This document shows, piece after piece, positions 5,525-5,655 of a stretch of DNA of 5,655 bases. The DNA is taken from contig SLAN01000064.1 of NCBI GenBank assembly GCA_007126865.1, forward strand, positions 1-5,655, in the 5' to 3' direction. The position numbers were made by a program, and so were the translations under genes. The notes beneath the pieces were generated by a model. It was not told the origin of the DNA. It worked only from the letters and a program-made list of their open reading frames with translations, and made no database searches. How positions within the stretch are numbered: position 1 is the stretch's first letter; each line of letters starts with the position of its first letter. Source of the stretch: Spirochaetales bacterium (GTDB lineage: Bacteria; Spirochaetota; Spirochaetia; DSM-27196; SKKC01).

Positions 5525-5655
5525 TCAGCCTTTGTACAGCGACTCGAGCTGCTCACGAGCCTGGTCGATGACCTGTGAATACTGCTGCTGAAGCTGTTGA
5601 AGGTTCTGTTGCAGCGCCTGGGAGAACTCCGGATCCTGAGACGGGTCGAGCCGAA
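5525..5655 (-). CDS. C-terminal end of a Gln-rich, probably coiled-coil protein (runs off the right edge)
   Basis: The last 42 codons of a leftward gene are visible, too short for a typical open-frame listing. The peptide runs RLDPSQDPEFSQ, then ALQQNLQQLQQQYSQ, then VIDQAREQLESLYKG and stops at 5525 (TGA). Leu, Val and Ile residues recur at three- and four-residue steps among Gln and Glu, as in an amphipathic helix or coiled coil. I do not recognise the family. It reads as coding because the frame is open to the window edge, the composition is protein-like, and it ends 12 bp from the convergent M20 gene, leaving no other gene for that space. Confidence 0.6.
   Translation of the reverse strand, partial: RLDPSQDPEFSQALQQNLQQLQQQYSQVIDQAREQLESLYKG

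Overview
The window looks like a piece of a GC-rich bacterial chromosome. A very large cyclase/NTPase/helical-repeat signalling protein next to a stand-alone cyclic-nucleotide-binding protein is a mixture I associate with spirochaetes and some other environmental bacteria, but the sequence alone does not fix the taxon. There is no rRNA, tRNA, transposase, phage gene or CRISPR array. Most of the window is coding.

Layout, left to right. Three genes run leftward: a large class III cyclase-type regulator (3998 to 846), a small cyclic-nucleotide-binding protein (682 to 239), and the first 16 codons of a nucleoside diphosphate kinase-like gene that leaves the window (50 to 1, with a clear AAGGAG ribosome site). 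The small gene is bracketed by two unrelated tandem-repeat arrays. One is a G-rich array of about 21-bp units at 118-238, between it and the kinase. The other is an eight-copy 16/17-bp array at 724-848, between it and the cyclase. Rightward, divergent from the cyclase, is an M20-family metallopeptidase (4115 to 5512). Convergent with it, and 12 bp away, is the 3' end of a Gln-rich leftward gene (from 5655 down to 5525).

Functionally, the left part reads as a possible cyclic-nucleotide module: a cyclase-like sensor/regulator, a protein with an intact cNMP phosphate-binding cassette, and a nucleotide kinase nearby. Two points complicate this. The cyclase domain keeps both metal-binding Asp residues, the substrate Lys and the transition-state Arg, but appears to have lost the transition-state Asn (Ser instead). 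The Walker B motif of its NTPase domain has Asn in place of the usual second acidic residue. The small gene has a good promoter candidate (TTGACA, 16 bp, CATACT) lying exactly at the edge of the 16/17-bp array and almost on top of its ATG. It may therefore be transcribed separately, with almost no leader, and the array may act as an operator. The M20 hydrolase appears to be an unrelated metabolic neighbour.
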